Source of the DNA: Cristatella mucedo
Lineage: Eukaryota; Bryozoa; Phylactolaemata; Cristatellidae
DNA length: 64,000 nucleotides
Assembly (NCBI GenBank): GCA_009760855.2
Contig: WPIO01000006.1
Location: 9,526,001 to 9,590,000, forward strand
Direction of reading: 5' to 3'
A program made the position numbers and the translations under genes. Under the pieces are notes generated by a model. The model saw only the letters and a list, made by a program, of their open reading frames with translations, was not told the origin of the DNA and did no database searches. This document shows positions 10,422 to 22,500 of this stretch, one piece after another. Every line of letters begins with the position of its first letter. Position 1 is the first letter of the stretch.

Positions 10422-13400
10422 TAGGGCTGTACCGGATTTGATTTTTTCAAATTCGGCCGGAGCCGGATTTGCCGGATTTTTGATGACAAATACGGCCGGA
10501 GCCGGAGCCGGATTTGTTCATCGGACAAATTTTTACCATTTGTACTACCAAGTTTTTACTTGAGGATATATACTACAATAAATATTTAATTAAAAAAATA
10601 TTATTAATAATAAGTAGCATCATTGTCTTTTGCTGTTTGTTTATTTTTGTGTAATAGGTGTTGCTGTGGGAGACCTCAGTGATAATCGTATAGCAGTGAC
10701 ATTTTATTAAAAAATTGAGTAAACATTTTTTACATCATAATATTGGTAATAACACAAAAAAAATGAAAAGAGACTAAAGTTCAAAATTCAAAAATACAAA
10801 AATAAGTACTGTAATTTTATATATTTTTCATACATTTGTTTCTTAAATTTATTTCATCAGTTTTGAATTATATTTGAGAAATATCAGTCGAGCTGCATTC
10901 TCTGGCAGAAGTGAACTTCGATGATCACTGAGGACTTCCCCAGCAACACTGAACAAACGTTCTGAAGGTACACTTGTTGGTGGAGCACCCAAATAAACGC
11001 GAGCTACTGTTGCCAGAGCTGGCAGTCGTTCCCTGTTCTGTCTCCACCACTGTAGTGGATCAGCCTCTCTGTTTATTAATGGCTCTGCCAAGTATTTGTT
11101 CAGCTGACTGTCAATGTCTGGTTGTTGCTCACTGCCTGTGGTACCAGCAGTAGATTGAACAATGTCATCAAAAACATTCCCAAAGTACTGATGATTGAGA
11201 AGAATTATCCAGCCGGGCTTGCTTGGCTGGAATTTCTTCATTTGTGTCAACCTGCCGCTCAGACTGATTTTTGTGGCTTCCATCTTGCACAGTTTCTATC
11301 TGCCCTGTCAATTCATTGAATGCAAGCAGAACCCTTGCTTTTGTAGCTGTCAGTGTAGCTTCTGATGAGAAGAATTTTGTTTTGAATCGTGGATCAATCA
11401 TTGTCGCCACTGTATACAGGGCTTCCTGCTCGATACTGTCAAAGCGTTCATTCAATGAGTTGATTAGGGTTGACCTCATAGTCTTTACACCTGCATCTGT
11501 GCAGTCCTTCTTCAACAGGTTCCGCAGAGCTGTTACAATAGGAATAACTAGTGATATACGTGCTGCTTCACGGCTAACTTCTCTTGTTGCCTCTTCAAAC
11601 GGAGCAAGCACGGACACAGCATTTTCAGCCACGGACCACTGATGTGCAGTTGGGCAGGAAGTGCCAACGACTTCTGAACAGTAGAGGGTTAATGCACGAC
11701 GCTGTTCACATAGACGACGCAGCATGTAAAACGTTGAGTTCCATCTTGTGCTCACGTCTTGTAACAGCTGGTGGTCTGGCAAACCCAGTTCAGCCTGCAA
11801 CTCCTTGAACCGACCACTCGCAGATGAAGAATGTTTAAAATGACCAACTAATTTCTTTCCGATACTTATTATGTCTGATACTCCCCGCTGACTGAGCAAT
11901 CCGTCATGCACACATAACTGCATGGTATGTGCAAAGCACCCGAAGCTTTTTATGTTGGCATCACGAAAACATTTTGATATGTTCGCCGCATTGTCTCGAA
12001 GTACGACATGACAGCGTCCAAAGCTAATGTTCCATTTGTCAAGCATCTGCTGAAAGGCAGTCATCAGTCCAGCAGCAGTGTGATGACCAGCAAATGGCAT
12101 GCAATCCAACACAAAACTCATGTTTTCAAACTCCTCTGTCAGCCAATGGGCAGTTAAGCCCATGAATGATTGCACAGTATTGTCTGCTGTCCATGTATCA
12201 GTGGTAAAGGACAGAAACGGAGTAGTTGCTGGATCGAGTATTACCAACAGCTGGGTGCAAACTTCATCATTAATTTCAGGAATGACTCTCTCTGCAAAAT
12301 ATTTTCGTGATGGAACAGTGTAACGCCTCTCTAAAACTCCCATGAGTTCAACAAAGCCTGCCTTCTCAACAATCTGAACCGGTTGCATATCTGTTATTAT
12401 CATCTTAGCAATGGCACGGTGAATTCTCACTGATGAGCTGTTATTGATATCCCATACTTTCATGCATGCAACTTGTTCGGGAATCGTTTTCTGGATCATG
12501 ACTTTGCCTATTGCACCAGGTGTAACATTCGGCAGTGCTGCAGTTTCAGCCTTCTTCTTTGCATTAGCAATTTTGGTTTGCATTTCGTTGTATTCTTTAT
12601 AATGTTTTGAGCGAAGATGCGTCAGCATGGCCGAAGTTGAAAATTTTTTGGGCTCATCTGGTTTACCACGTGACAAGATGCTTGGACACAGCAAACACTG
12701 GGATTTTGAGCTGTCACCGTCCTTTTCTCTGAAGTATTCCCAAACTGGACTGTTTTTCATTTTGTCTGTCATCTAGTTAAAAATAAAACACAATTAAAAG
12801 ACTTTTGGATTTATTTATAAGGCCGCCCTTTACGCGTATAGCCAGCAATTTATGCGCACTGCACGCACACACACGCATTCTCCACGGCAGTCACACTGAC
12901 CTGGTCCTATGTACAGAATTCAAATACGTGAATGCAGCCCCGTTTTAGGTTACGTACTTCTGCGGGGCGCGATTAACTGCCAAAAGCTGTCGCGGCACAC
13001 CAGACCAACCAAAATGTGTTCAGTGACTTCTGTAGTGACGCGGTCTGGCGCTAGCAACACTGCGCACTACGCAAAACTCAAATTTCGGAAAAAAGCGCAA
13101 AAGATATACAGTGCTAGTGGTGTTGTTACCTGCACGGATTTGCAAGTTGTCTCGCCTTGGCTGCAGAGTGACTGCTATTGCAATGAAGGTATACCGTGAA
13201 GAAGTTCCGCACGCTTCCGCCAAGTGCGGCTTCGTGAGACCAAATGCACTGCGAACGAATCTATGGTGCGGCCTGACCGACGACGGGCTGCCGCTCGCAG
13301 CGTTCCGCTCTGACGTCTGAGAATCTAACCGCGCTCGGAAACGTTCCGCCGCGAGCCGAGGTCAAAACCATGTCGTTACGACCTGACGTCGGAGTGCTCA

Positions 13401-13627
13401 ATCAGCGTCTGAACGTCCTCTCGGCCTCCCCACCCTCTCCCGACGCAGAGCGCAGGGACGTCGGGCCAGCTCCTTCCTCTTATAAATGGAACGAGTAATA
13501 TATTCAACCAAAATTCGAAAAATCCGGCCAAATCCGGCCAAGTTTTGGCCGGAGCCGGAGCCGGATTTGTAAATTGGCCGGAATTCGGCCGGAGCCGGAG
13601 CCGGAGCCGAATTCCGGTACAGCCCTA
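10422..13627 (-). mobile_element. hAT-superfamily DNA transposon, complete with termini
   Basis: The termini are inverted: TAGGGCTGTACCGGA at 10,422 and its complement tccggtacagccc/ta ending at 13,627. Both ends are flanked by the identical octamer ATTTTTAA (10,414-10,421 and 13,628-13,635), which is the 8-bp target-site duplication typical of hAT elements. Both subterminal regions (10,450-10,515 and 13,519-13,612) are packed with GCCGGA/GGAGCC repeats, probably transposase-binding sites. One transposase gene on the minus strand fills the interior and carries one frame break. Confidence 0.93.
10849..12772 (-). pseudogene. hAT transposase with BED zinc finger, one frameshift
   Basis: This is the cut-and-paste transposase of the surrounding element. 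The first frame (12,772-11,168, 534 codons) starts with a BED zinc finger: VWEYF at residues 10-14, then CLLC and a HLRSKH pair. It continues with the RNase H-like core, including the FTTDTWTADN motif near residue 190 and the VLRDNAANI motif further on, followed by the STRWNSTFYML block. The second frame (11,283-10,849) holds the C-terminal hATC dimerisation region: DPLQWW, then TSVPSERLFSVAGEV and LLPENAARLIFLKYN. The two frames join near a five-base A run at 11,170-11,174, where a one-base length change accounts for the break. Otherwise the protein is nearly full length, which suggests recent activity or an assembly error rather than long decay. Confidence 0.9.
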
Positions 13628-13635
13628 ATTTTTAA
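13628..13635. repeat. hAT target-site duplication, right
   Basis: ATTTTTAA directly follows the right terminus. It is identical to 10,414-10,421. Confidence 0.93.
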
Positions 13636-15390
13636 TGTTGTAAATGTTGAGTGAGGCTTTCACGTTCGGACAGACATAGGCCGTAAACCCATCGCTCGTA
13701 ACGGTACTAGTTGTAATTTTGTTCGCACCGCACACAGAACGCTGGCAGAGGACCAACACCAAACATTTATTATACGACTCATAGAGCAGAGGTGAGCACG
13801 ACTCCCTTCGCCCCTCTCTCCCAATCGAGTGCCCTCTCCTCGACTACGGCTGTGCATTGGCTGAACCCGATGGCGAATCTACCATCTGTTCACCGGCGGG
13901 TTATCGGCCTGTGTCCACGCCTCATTAGAAGTTGACCACAGCTGTGCACAGGCCCCTCTCGATGATGCTCCCAACAGCTGTTTATGAGCGGTACCGGCCT
14001 GCATATAATCAAACCACACTAGTCCCAGCCTTTCGCGACGCATATTGGCAACGCTTGAACCTTTAATCACGACTAGCATCTTGTAGATGCAGTACCAATG
14101 CACTCAGGTAAGCAGACAGTAGCGGAATACGGCAGCGAGGAAGAGATTTTCTACCTTGGCAAGTCCATTTTCGTAGCGTATCCAAGTTTACTTGACTGCT
14201 ACAAAGAGGGTGTAACAGGCGTACGTTAGCGATCGTGACGTATAATAATGGCTCCGTGACCTGGAGCTCAAATCACCTCAAATGCCTCGGCAATCTTCGG
14301 ACAGACAAATCGACTAACCACCTCGCGGTGTCAGCACTTATGCGGCCTAGGCCGTAGATTCCTATGCCCAATCACTCCCCAGCGTTGCCAATCAGGAACG
14401 ATGAATAATAAATATTGGTCATAGTGTGGCTGATTTAGCTCTCCGCCGCTTCATCGCCCCGACTACTTCGTGAGTCCAGTCAAAGATGGGCACTCGACAC
14501 TCGAAAATACCTCCCCCTGAATGAGCACTAAAAGACAGCGAGCATTCACATTCGTATTGGCTAGTTCTGGGCGCCGGAGAGAAGACGCACGGCGATAGTG
14601 GACTTGTATGACGAAAAAGCGGTGGCTGGCGGTGAGCAATTACATACGTCTATTTCTGACGAATTCCAACCGCATTACGGACAACGGACTCGCAGGATTC
14701 ACAAAGCAGGTCTTAGCATGACGTTTGTCGTCTTAGTCACACGGATTGCTTCGATTTCACGATTCATGCAACAGCAGCAGTTCGACGGCGGCAGCTAAAT
14801 CGGCCACATTATAACTGATGTTGATTATTCGCAGTTCTTAATCATGAGTGCTAATAACCGGCGGTGCGATAATCGCAGATGCCGCGGCAGAATAAAAAAC
14901 CAAGCCACGGAGCAGGGAGTCAGTTGTGCACTAGGAGGTGGCCTTGGCATCTGAGCTCGAGGCTCTGAGCCGTACGAGAGTTGCTGCTCATCACGGCGGC
15001 TGTTTAACGCCTGCAGCCCTCTGTCGCTGTCAAATAAACTTCGCTACATTATGGATACGTGAAAGCTGTGTCTCGCCAGCTGAGACTAGCCGGCTAAGAC
15101 TAGCGCCATCACGAGCGCTTCGTTTGCGGCTTAGCTGTGCCCGGACGTGAAAGCCGCTACACCCAGTTCGTAACAGTTGCTGAGGCAGCGGGCTGGGTAC
15201 CGTAGAGGAAAAGGATTACCGCACGCACCGACAGAGCGAAAGGTCACCCAAATTATGACTGCTGAAATATCCTCGGTTCCTGAATTTCAATGTCGGGGAA
15301 CCGGTTATGTGACAATTCATGGTAAGGTTATATACACAATTGAGTCGTGCCGTGCTGGGCTACGATAGCCCAGGAGGTAAGGTGCTCGCT
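13636..15390. other. intergenic, no feature recognised
   Basis: About 1.75 kb of mixed composition with only short open frames and no recognised repeat, RNA gene or conserved motif. Confidence 0.4.
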
Positions 15391-15478
15391 AGAATAATAA
15401 TAATAATGCACTTGATAAAGCGCCCTCAGAGAACTTAATCTCTTTCTAGGCGCTTTACATTTGCCGCAAAGTTCACAA
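15391..15478 (-). mobile_element. LINE family 1 3' tail
   Basis: An (AAT)n run precedes gcacttgataaagcgccctc and the terminal stem-loop (taaagcgcc ... ggcgcttta), as at 4,097-4,160. Only about 85 bp are present, so the copy is extremely 5'-truncated. Confidence 0.8.
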
Positions 15479-15602
15479 CTGAGGTCATGGGTTGGAATCC
15501 TGCTGTTAGGCACTCCTTTATTGCCAAGTGCAAGCGGTGGAGATTGCCGATAAGACTCATCTGCCGCTACACAGATGAAGCTGCTAAATCAGCTAAGAGT
15601 TT
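15479..15602 (+). repeat. SINE family 2, partial
   Basis: It starts near box B (gggttggaatcc at about 15,489) and continues with the family body (ctttattgcc, gcaagcggtggagatt, ctgctaaatcagct). It abuts the LINE tail, so the LINE insertion or a rearrangement removed its head. Confidence 0.6.
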
Positions 15603-15764
15603 TGTAGAATTCGAGCCGGGGGGGGAGGTAGTTTCGCTCGAGACTGTGCACCTGTTTCAATAGCAGCGGTTTTTGGTGTCGCACGAGGGTTGCTGTATGC
15701 ACGTAACCCTCCGCGGCTACCGAACTGACTGCTCTAACAGTACGACGATTTTCTACCTTAACAA

Positions 15765-15930
15765 TAATAATGATAATAATAATAATTCATTTGTATAGCG
15801 CCCCAAGAGAAATTAATCTCTATTCAGGCGCTTCACATGTGCCCCAGGGCTCGAGCCCACGACTTCACCCAGGCCTTGGTCAGGGCGAGCACCTTAACTA
15901 CCGGATCAAACCAGCTCAAACCAGCACACT
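15765..15930 (-). repeat. SINE family 1 (tRNA-derived)
   Basis: An (AAT)n tail at 15,765-15,786 precedes attcatttgtatagcgcc and the stem gcgcc ... ggcgc with inner agaga/tctct. The tRNA-like head follows, with ggctcgagcccacgac (box B complement) and ggcgagcaccttaact (box A side). Confidence 0.75.
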
Positions 15931-16276
15931 AATATATGGGCACTCTCCGCTCATGCTTCGCCCACTTCCGCCTTGCGTCACAACATTCCCTGACTTGATC
16001 ACATAAAAAAGAAGCTAAAAAATAATCTATTTATCACAGCATTTAGTGGGTCCACGTAATTTGTCTTTCTTGTGCTTATGCCAGCTGAAACTGTGCATGC
16101 TGCCACTAACAATCCTTGCATGCTGACCCTATACCATGTTATTCTTGTTGTTTATTGAGCATGCTACCACTAATCATCCGATCGTGCTTCTTCTGCGGCA
16201 AATATAAAGTGCTTAGAAAGAGATTGAGTTCTCCGAGGGCATTATGTCAAATGTATTATTATTATTATCATTACCG
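15931..16276 (+). mobile_element. LINE family 1 3' end, decayed
   Basis: The end of the ORF (cccttgcgtcacaacattccctgacttg..., matching the CVRTSPDLTTFK region) is followed by the 3' UTR blocks gtgcatgctgccactaac and tgcatgctgaccct, the terminal stem-loop and an (ATT)n end at 16,253-16,275. Confidence 0.7.
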
Positions 16277-16679
16277 TTGGCATACATGCTCGTTTCTAAG
16301 CGGCAGCGTTTTTAGTATTTATCTCGCTATTGCGAGGACTAGCACTATCAAAGAGCACTGAGATTTCTGGCTGATCAGTCTAATGCAGACGAGGCTTTGC
16401 CGCGATATTTACATTTTGTGGTTGAAATGGGAGCGCTAGTCAAGTTCCACTGCAGGCGCATCATTGGAGGCGACAGTAGGAGTTCTGTGGATGTGGATAA
16501 AAATGAGTTAAAGTCGGGTCGGAAACCGGTGGAAACCCACCAATGCGAATGCCTGCGAATATTTCGCGATGAAATGTGCTGCACACTTCCGCCTGCAACG
16601 AACCAGCGATTGCTGAAATATCGAGTCAAATCAGTAGAATTCTAGCGTACGACGATGCCTTAGGGGAAAGGGAGACGCA

Positions 16680-17260
16680 GAAATGGTCAATGAAGCGGGC
16701 GCATCAGTGGCGACGAGAACCGCGTGACGTTCTAGCTCGAGCGGTGGCCCGCCAGACGTTAGGCTCGAGCGCGGATAAGATTGGTTCCCAGATAGTGTCC
16801 GCTGTCCGCATATCGCGATAGGCAGCCGCCTCGGCCATTGCAGCAGTGGCGGTTGCAGCGGTTGCAGCCCGAGCGAGCTCGGCCGCTAATTTCCTGCCGC
16901 AAGACACCGGCAGCCTATCGCCGTCAGCATAGCTTCCATTACGCCAGTGGAAGCGGCCGCCGCCTCCTCAGCGGGAGGTCGAAGAATGGGCAGCAAGCAG
17001 ATAGGTGAGCTCGGCGCTCTAGCGAGCCTCAACGGCGAGCGATTGCACGGCGTTTGGTGGCGGCGGCGGCGGCAGGGTGCAGTGGCAGCAGATTGTCGCT
17101 GCTTTAGCAGCGGCGGCAGATGGTGCAGTGGCGGCAGATGGCGGCATTTTGGGCGTGATTTCGCTCTCTAATAGAGGCTTGAGGTACTTTCGTGCCCACT
17201 GGAGAGTGACGTTCTCCTCCATTAACCTTTTGTGTTCGTACGGAGCCACAAAGAGTGTGC
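16680..17260. promoter_or_regulatory. GC-rich, CpG- and GCN-repeat-rich block (candidate promoter)
   Basis: This is the most GC- and CpG-rich part of the host DNA. It has runs such as ggtggcggcggcggcggcag near 17,056 and repeated gcagcggttgcag at 16,850. It surrounds a candidate first coding exon (16,986-17,004) of the downstream transporter gene, so it is a plausible CpG-type promoter and 5' UTR. No experimental start site can be read from the sequence. Confidence 0.4.
16986..17004 (+). CDS. SLC17 gene, candidate exon 1 (19 bp)
   Basis: ATGGGCAGCAAGCAGATAG ends directly at a GTGAGC donor. It leaves one coding base, exactly what exon 2 needs because it starts with two bases of a codon. The ATG context (gaagaATGG) is good and the exon lies in a GC-rich block. 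The predicted cytosolic N-terminus before TM1 is short, as in many invertebrate SLC17 proteins. This exon is an inference. Confidence 0.4.
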
Positions 17261-19553
17261 AATATTTTTTTTTTTATAAACTTGTACCACGATTGAAGAA
17301 GATTAGCCGCTCTGAATTAATGCCCAATGAAAAACGAGAAACGTGGGTGGCAATTACAGTTCTGTGCTCGTTGTCGATATTATCAATATAAGCGGAAAAT
17401 CGTGGTCGAGTCACCAGCGTAATATATGCGAGACTCTGCAGCCTGGTGCCCTTGTTGATAATTGTAATGGTAGCGGCTTCCGGGATAGCCGACGAGGCGA
17501 TTAACTGACTATCTGGATTACGTCCAGCAGGTAAACACTAAACTATTGGATACCATGTGAATATATATGCCGACGTCAGGCGAACAAACCAAGGCGCAAG
17601 TGACTAAGCCACAGCCAGTAATGTTGCAATCCTTCAACGCTACGATAGCGGATATTGGATACGGCTATGCCGGCTAAGCGAGTAAAATGATCTGCTTCTT
17701 TTGCGACAAGGACGTAACGACGCTTCGTTGCTTAGCACAGTACGCCCAGAAATTGAGACTTCTCGAAGACCCCCTCCTACCCTCAAGGCTCTCTAACCCC
17801 TTGGATTGGTGTGTCATCAGAAATGCCGAGCTTGGGTGGAGCGACCATAAATAAGACCAGGTCACAAGGCAAAGGTCTGCAGGCAGCAGACCCAAAGGTT
17901 TGGGGATGGGGCGCCCGGGGAGCTTTAGCACCCCCAGAAGGCACTCCATACCGCCCCCCCCACAGTTCCACGCCCGGAAACCCCTATGTAGAGGCAAGCA
18001 GGATTCCATGAAGATGTATTGAGAACGGCTCTAAAGGCTTCAATGGACGGTGCGTGTTCGCTGAGCGGCTTAGCGTTTAATCTCCATGGGGCTGACATCT
18101 TTTTTTAGACGGGGCGGGAAAGGCTGGGTCGGTGCGCTTTCGTCGAGTCAAGTTCAGAGTAGCCTACAATTTCTTTTAAGAATGCGCGATAGCACGTTCC
18201 AAGGGATTAAAAGTTTGCCCTTTTTAGAAGCGTCAAATAAGGCATCGGTAGGTGCGCCTGCGGATATGACGTACAAGCCCTGGAAACGAGGCTAGCAATT
18301 TCGTGTCACGCTGGTCTAAAGACACCTGCAGTGCGGCGGGTCATTGGCACTTTGCTTTGGGCCTGACCGCAACGACGTGCAGCTGTTTCTATGGGAGGAC
18401 TGAGGGGAGATTTGGCAAGAAATTCGGCCTAATTTCGAGGCGAATCCACGGGGCACTTTCCCAGAGGCTAACCGGCAGCCGCCGATCGCATTAAGACGGT
18501 CGAAAGATAGCCGGCTTCGCATCGGTGCCTCAGCCACAAGGCCTAGATCCCCTACAGGAAGTTACACATTACTTTTTAGAGGCCCTAAAGAGGGCGTTCT
18601 GTTGGCGCGGCTCCGGCGCCTGATGTTGGCGAACAGTTGAGCAATTCGGTTTGCCAAGCGTTACTAGATGCGGGGGCAGCAGAGATTTTTAACGAGACGG
18701 CTCGTGCTCGACGAACAAAGTCGGGCTGCGTCAACCTGGCAAGGCGGCTAGCTAAAGACATCCTTTGGGGAGGCGTTCTGTGGGTGTTTCAATTCAGATT
18801 CTGTTTCATTAAAGGGAAGACTAGAAATGTTACAAATGGAAGAAGTCACTCAGCGATCCCCCTGAAATTTCCATGCAAGGCACCTGTACTTTTTCGCTTC
18901 TATGGAGACTGTCCTATAGTGTTTTATCCACCAGACTATCACTAAATCGGCTAGCGCCACATTGAATCGATGTATGAGCGAACCAGACTTCCTCTCCCTG
19001 CTCATTAGCGAAACCGGAGAATTTCAAAATATCATTGTCCTGATCATGGAAGCAACGTTTCCGCCTAACGATAGCTATTTACATTTAAATTAGGCAATTG
19101 GTCTTAAAAAAGCGCAGTTTTTACTTAAGACAAAAAGGTAAATTGAAACCTACTGCCAATTTTGGTCGATGCGAGCACGTCGTCTTAAAACACCAGGTCC
19201 CTTATTTGCCGAGCTGGTTTGGTCCAGCGGTTAAAGTGCTCGCCCCGACCAAGGTCTGGCTGAGGTCGTGGGCTCGAGCCCCGAGACATATGGGAAGCGC
19301 CTGAATAGTGATTAAGTTCCCTTTGGGTGCTATACAAATGAATTATATTTTGTGCTTATGCGTGCTGACACTGTGCATGCTGCCACTAACCATATTTGCA
19401 TGCTGACCCTGTGCATGTCGCCCCTAACCATATTATTCATTTTGTTTGTTTTTTCAAGCATGATTTTACTTACCATTCAATTGCATTTCACTTCGCAGCA
19501 AATGTAAAGCGCCTAGAAAGAGATTAAATTCTCTGGGGGCGCTTTATCAAGTG

Positions 19554-19587
<34 letters not shown>

Positions 19588-22500
19588 TGTCGCACTGGGT
19601 CCAAGCTTGTTAGGCCAATGCGTTGATTGTAGGGTTGATAAAGGCTGGCCCGACCCTATGGCTACGAAATCATTCAATAATCTTAGTTTCCAAATTCCTA
19701 AAGCTGCGATTACTTGGTCAATCTATTTTAGGACCGCCTCATGCGACTTTGTCTGATATTCAATACGGTCTGCAATGATCTTGGGCAAACTTAAATGACA
19801 ATCGGGCTGGTCAGAAAAATGGTCAGAAAAAACTCGGATCGTGTTTGTGCAGCTGTCCACTCGGGGCGACGTTAGGAGGCCGTTTTTTTCTCGCGGGATC
19901 TCAAAGTTTCTACCCTAGAATTGAATAATAATAATAATAATAATACACTTGATAAAGCGCCCTCAGAGAACTCAATCTCTCTCTAAGCGCTTTACATTTT
20001 TTGCAAAGGGAGTGAAATAATGTGTGTCAATAATGAGACTAAAAAAGTCAATATCGGACTTCTAGAACTAGCTCTTAAGTTTTCCAAATACGCGAAAAGT
20101 GCTGGTCTTTCTTCGAAATTCGGGTATTCCGTCATTACTTTGTCTTTTAACCACTTCGTGGCTGTCAATTGGACTAGCCTGGTTAGAATCTGCGGCTAAA
20201 TGAGTATTTTTTTAAGAAGCTGCGTAAGACTCGTCATCAGTGCTTACAAGCTAGCTTATTTTTAGGGACAGCGGTTTTACCGTATCCATTCTGCATCTCA
20301 AAAAGCGAGACACACCATGTTTCCTTAAAGCCCGAGGCTGAATGATCTAGATAAGTGCAAGAGGGTTGTGATAGGCGAATTCTTTGGGTATGCCAAAATC
20401 TTCGGCATCTGTTCGCATGAAGAAAAAGGATTTTTCTTTAAAGCATGGACGCTTCCCTAAAAAAAGCCCTTCCTGTCCATGATAAGATTTCAGCGGTTCT
20501 CTGCAAAAGTGTCGATACTGTCTTTGATTTTGAAACGCTTACCCACGCATCTCTGGCTTGGTTCGAGGTTAAGATGCTGGACCCGACCAAGGTCAAGGAG
20601 AACGTATTTGAAGGATGAGGTCGTAGGCTCGAGCCCTGTAGTTTATGTGAAGCACCTGATTAGAGATTGGACTCCCTTAGGGCGCTATACAAATGAATTA
20701 TATTTATATTTATTTAGGTATATACTTACAGCAGCCCTGACACGAAACAGCTAAATTAGCGTCTTAGCGCAAAAAATAAGCCATATGCACATGTAAGCTG
20801 GAGCATGCGGTCTTTAGGCTATGTCTCTACCTTTGGACTATTATCTACTGAAAGTGGTCTGGCAGCACTCAGGACCGATAGGAAACAAACATAGGCATAT
20901 CATTCGCTTGGTTGCACAAGGACTGCATAATTGCTTTTAAATCACCTAGCAGATTTGTTGTGTGCTTGAACTCCGATCAAGATAAGGCTTTTAGTAGCGG
21001 TTGTCCGCAGTTGTACCAGCCAAGTCAGACAGGAGCGCCCAGCCAGTGGTGTCACCTGCGTCATCTGCATCTAGGCACGGCTGACCGAAGCCCCACGCTA
21101 AGGAGCTAGGGAACCTGTGCATTATTATCCATTATAAATCCTGTCAAACTCGACCTCAGCTTGAATACATAAAGCCGGCAGCTACTTCACCACAGGCCAT
21201 TTGGCGGGCGGCGTGGTTGCACTTATGCGGCCTGTACGTAACGCGCCCAGTGCCTGCCCCTCGTGGGCAGGCTTCGTCAGTCGATATTGCTCGGCATCGA
21301 GTGACGAGAGAGTCTGCCCTCTCGATATGCAGCTGAAGCGCTGACGTCATGCCGCTGGACCCTGTCGTACGTCGGACTGCTCGGGTCGATGCTGATCTAC
21401 ATGACGAGGTCCAACATCAGCATAGCCATGGTGTGCATGGTCAAGCCTTCGCGGCCGCCTTCGAACGCTAGTCGAGCATGGAACAGCACCTCGTTGCAGC
21501 CAGCCAGCCCCGCTCATTCTAACGACAGTACTGACTCGGTAGGTAGTTGGCTCCTTCTTATTGATGACAATAATAATAATAAGCCTTTTTTATATTGCAC
21601 CCTAAGAGAACCGCGTCTCTAGCCAGACACTTTGCAGCCCGCTGCAAGAGAAGCAGTAGCCAAGAGTTAAGGACTAGCGAGGCATAATGGTTAGACAAGC
21701 CACACAAAGCACTCAACTCAATTAGCCCCTCAGGGCCGCTGATTAGTGGAACATCCGAGTAATAAGATGTGCCGAAGCGCGAACAGGTACGAACTCGAAT
21801 CACGCAGGAAAATGACGAGTTCGTAGGATTGCAGAAGAAAGCTGAGCGGAGGACGAGTCTTTAGCTGGAGCTGAAAAGATAGAAAGTCAATCAGGCATGA
21901 CAGAATGTAAAGATGAAAAATATAATTGATTGCATAGCACCCTGAGACAACAAAACCTTTATTCAGGTGCAGCATTACAATTGCCGCGGGCTTGAGCCCA
22001 GGACCATAGTCATCAAATGCATTCACCTTAACATTGGTCAGAGGCAAAAAGCCAAAAGCGAGTTCCTGACTTTGCCGTGCTTACAAACTGTAGGTTCGGT
22101 AGTCAAAAAAGCTTTAATTTAGCGCTAGGAATGCCAAGATGGCCCTAAGCTGAGGTGCGGATGGTATGAGAGACAGAGCGAACAGTAACGTCGGATAGGT
22201 GCAGCGAGCTGGTTCGCGAGAGTGAAGCGACCCGAAGGCCAGAGAGAAAGGACCGTGAGAAGTTGACTCGATGGCTACTAAAAATTCAAAGGGCTTCAAC
22301 ATTGGTTGTGCTCCTTTTTTGATGCAAGACTGCTCGGGTGCAAAGAATCGGCAATAGGCGTATAGGTCAATATAATCGCACGTGAATAGAGGCGCATCAT
22401 TTAATTTAGTACGGTACTTTGCTATTTCATCATGATATCAATTTTGCCTCCGGACTTCTATCCACGGGGACAATGCTCGTGGGTTGCTGTAGGACAAGTT

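Larger units (their letters stand above)
17005..21332 (+). other. SLC17 intron 1 (inferred)
   Basis: About 4.3 kb, holding LINE and SINE copies from 19,205 to 20,710 (listed separately). In the 17,260-19,200 part, short overlapping open frames on both strands have no recognised motif. Confidence 0.4.

Noticed and set aside
16680-17250. Ala/Arg-rich open frames on both strands
   Set aside because: They are products of GCN and CGG repeats in a GC-rich block. Only the short ATG exon with a donor and matching phase was kept.
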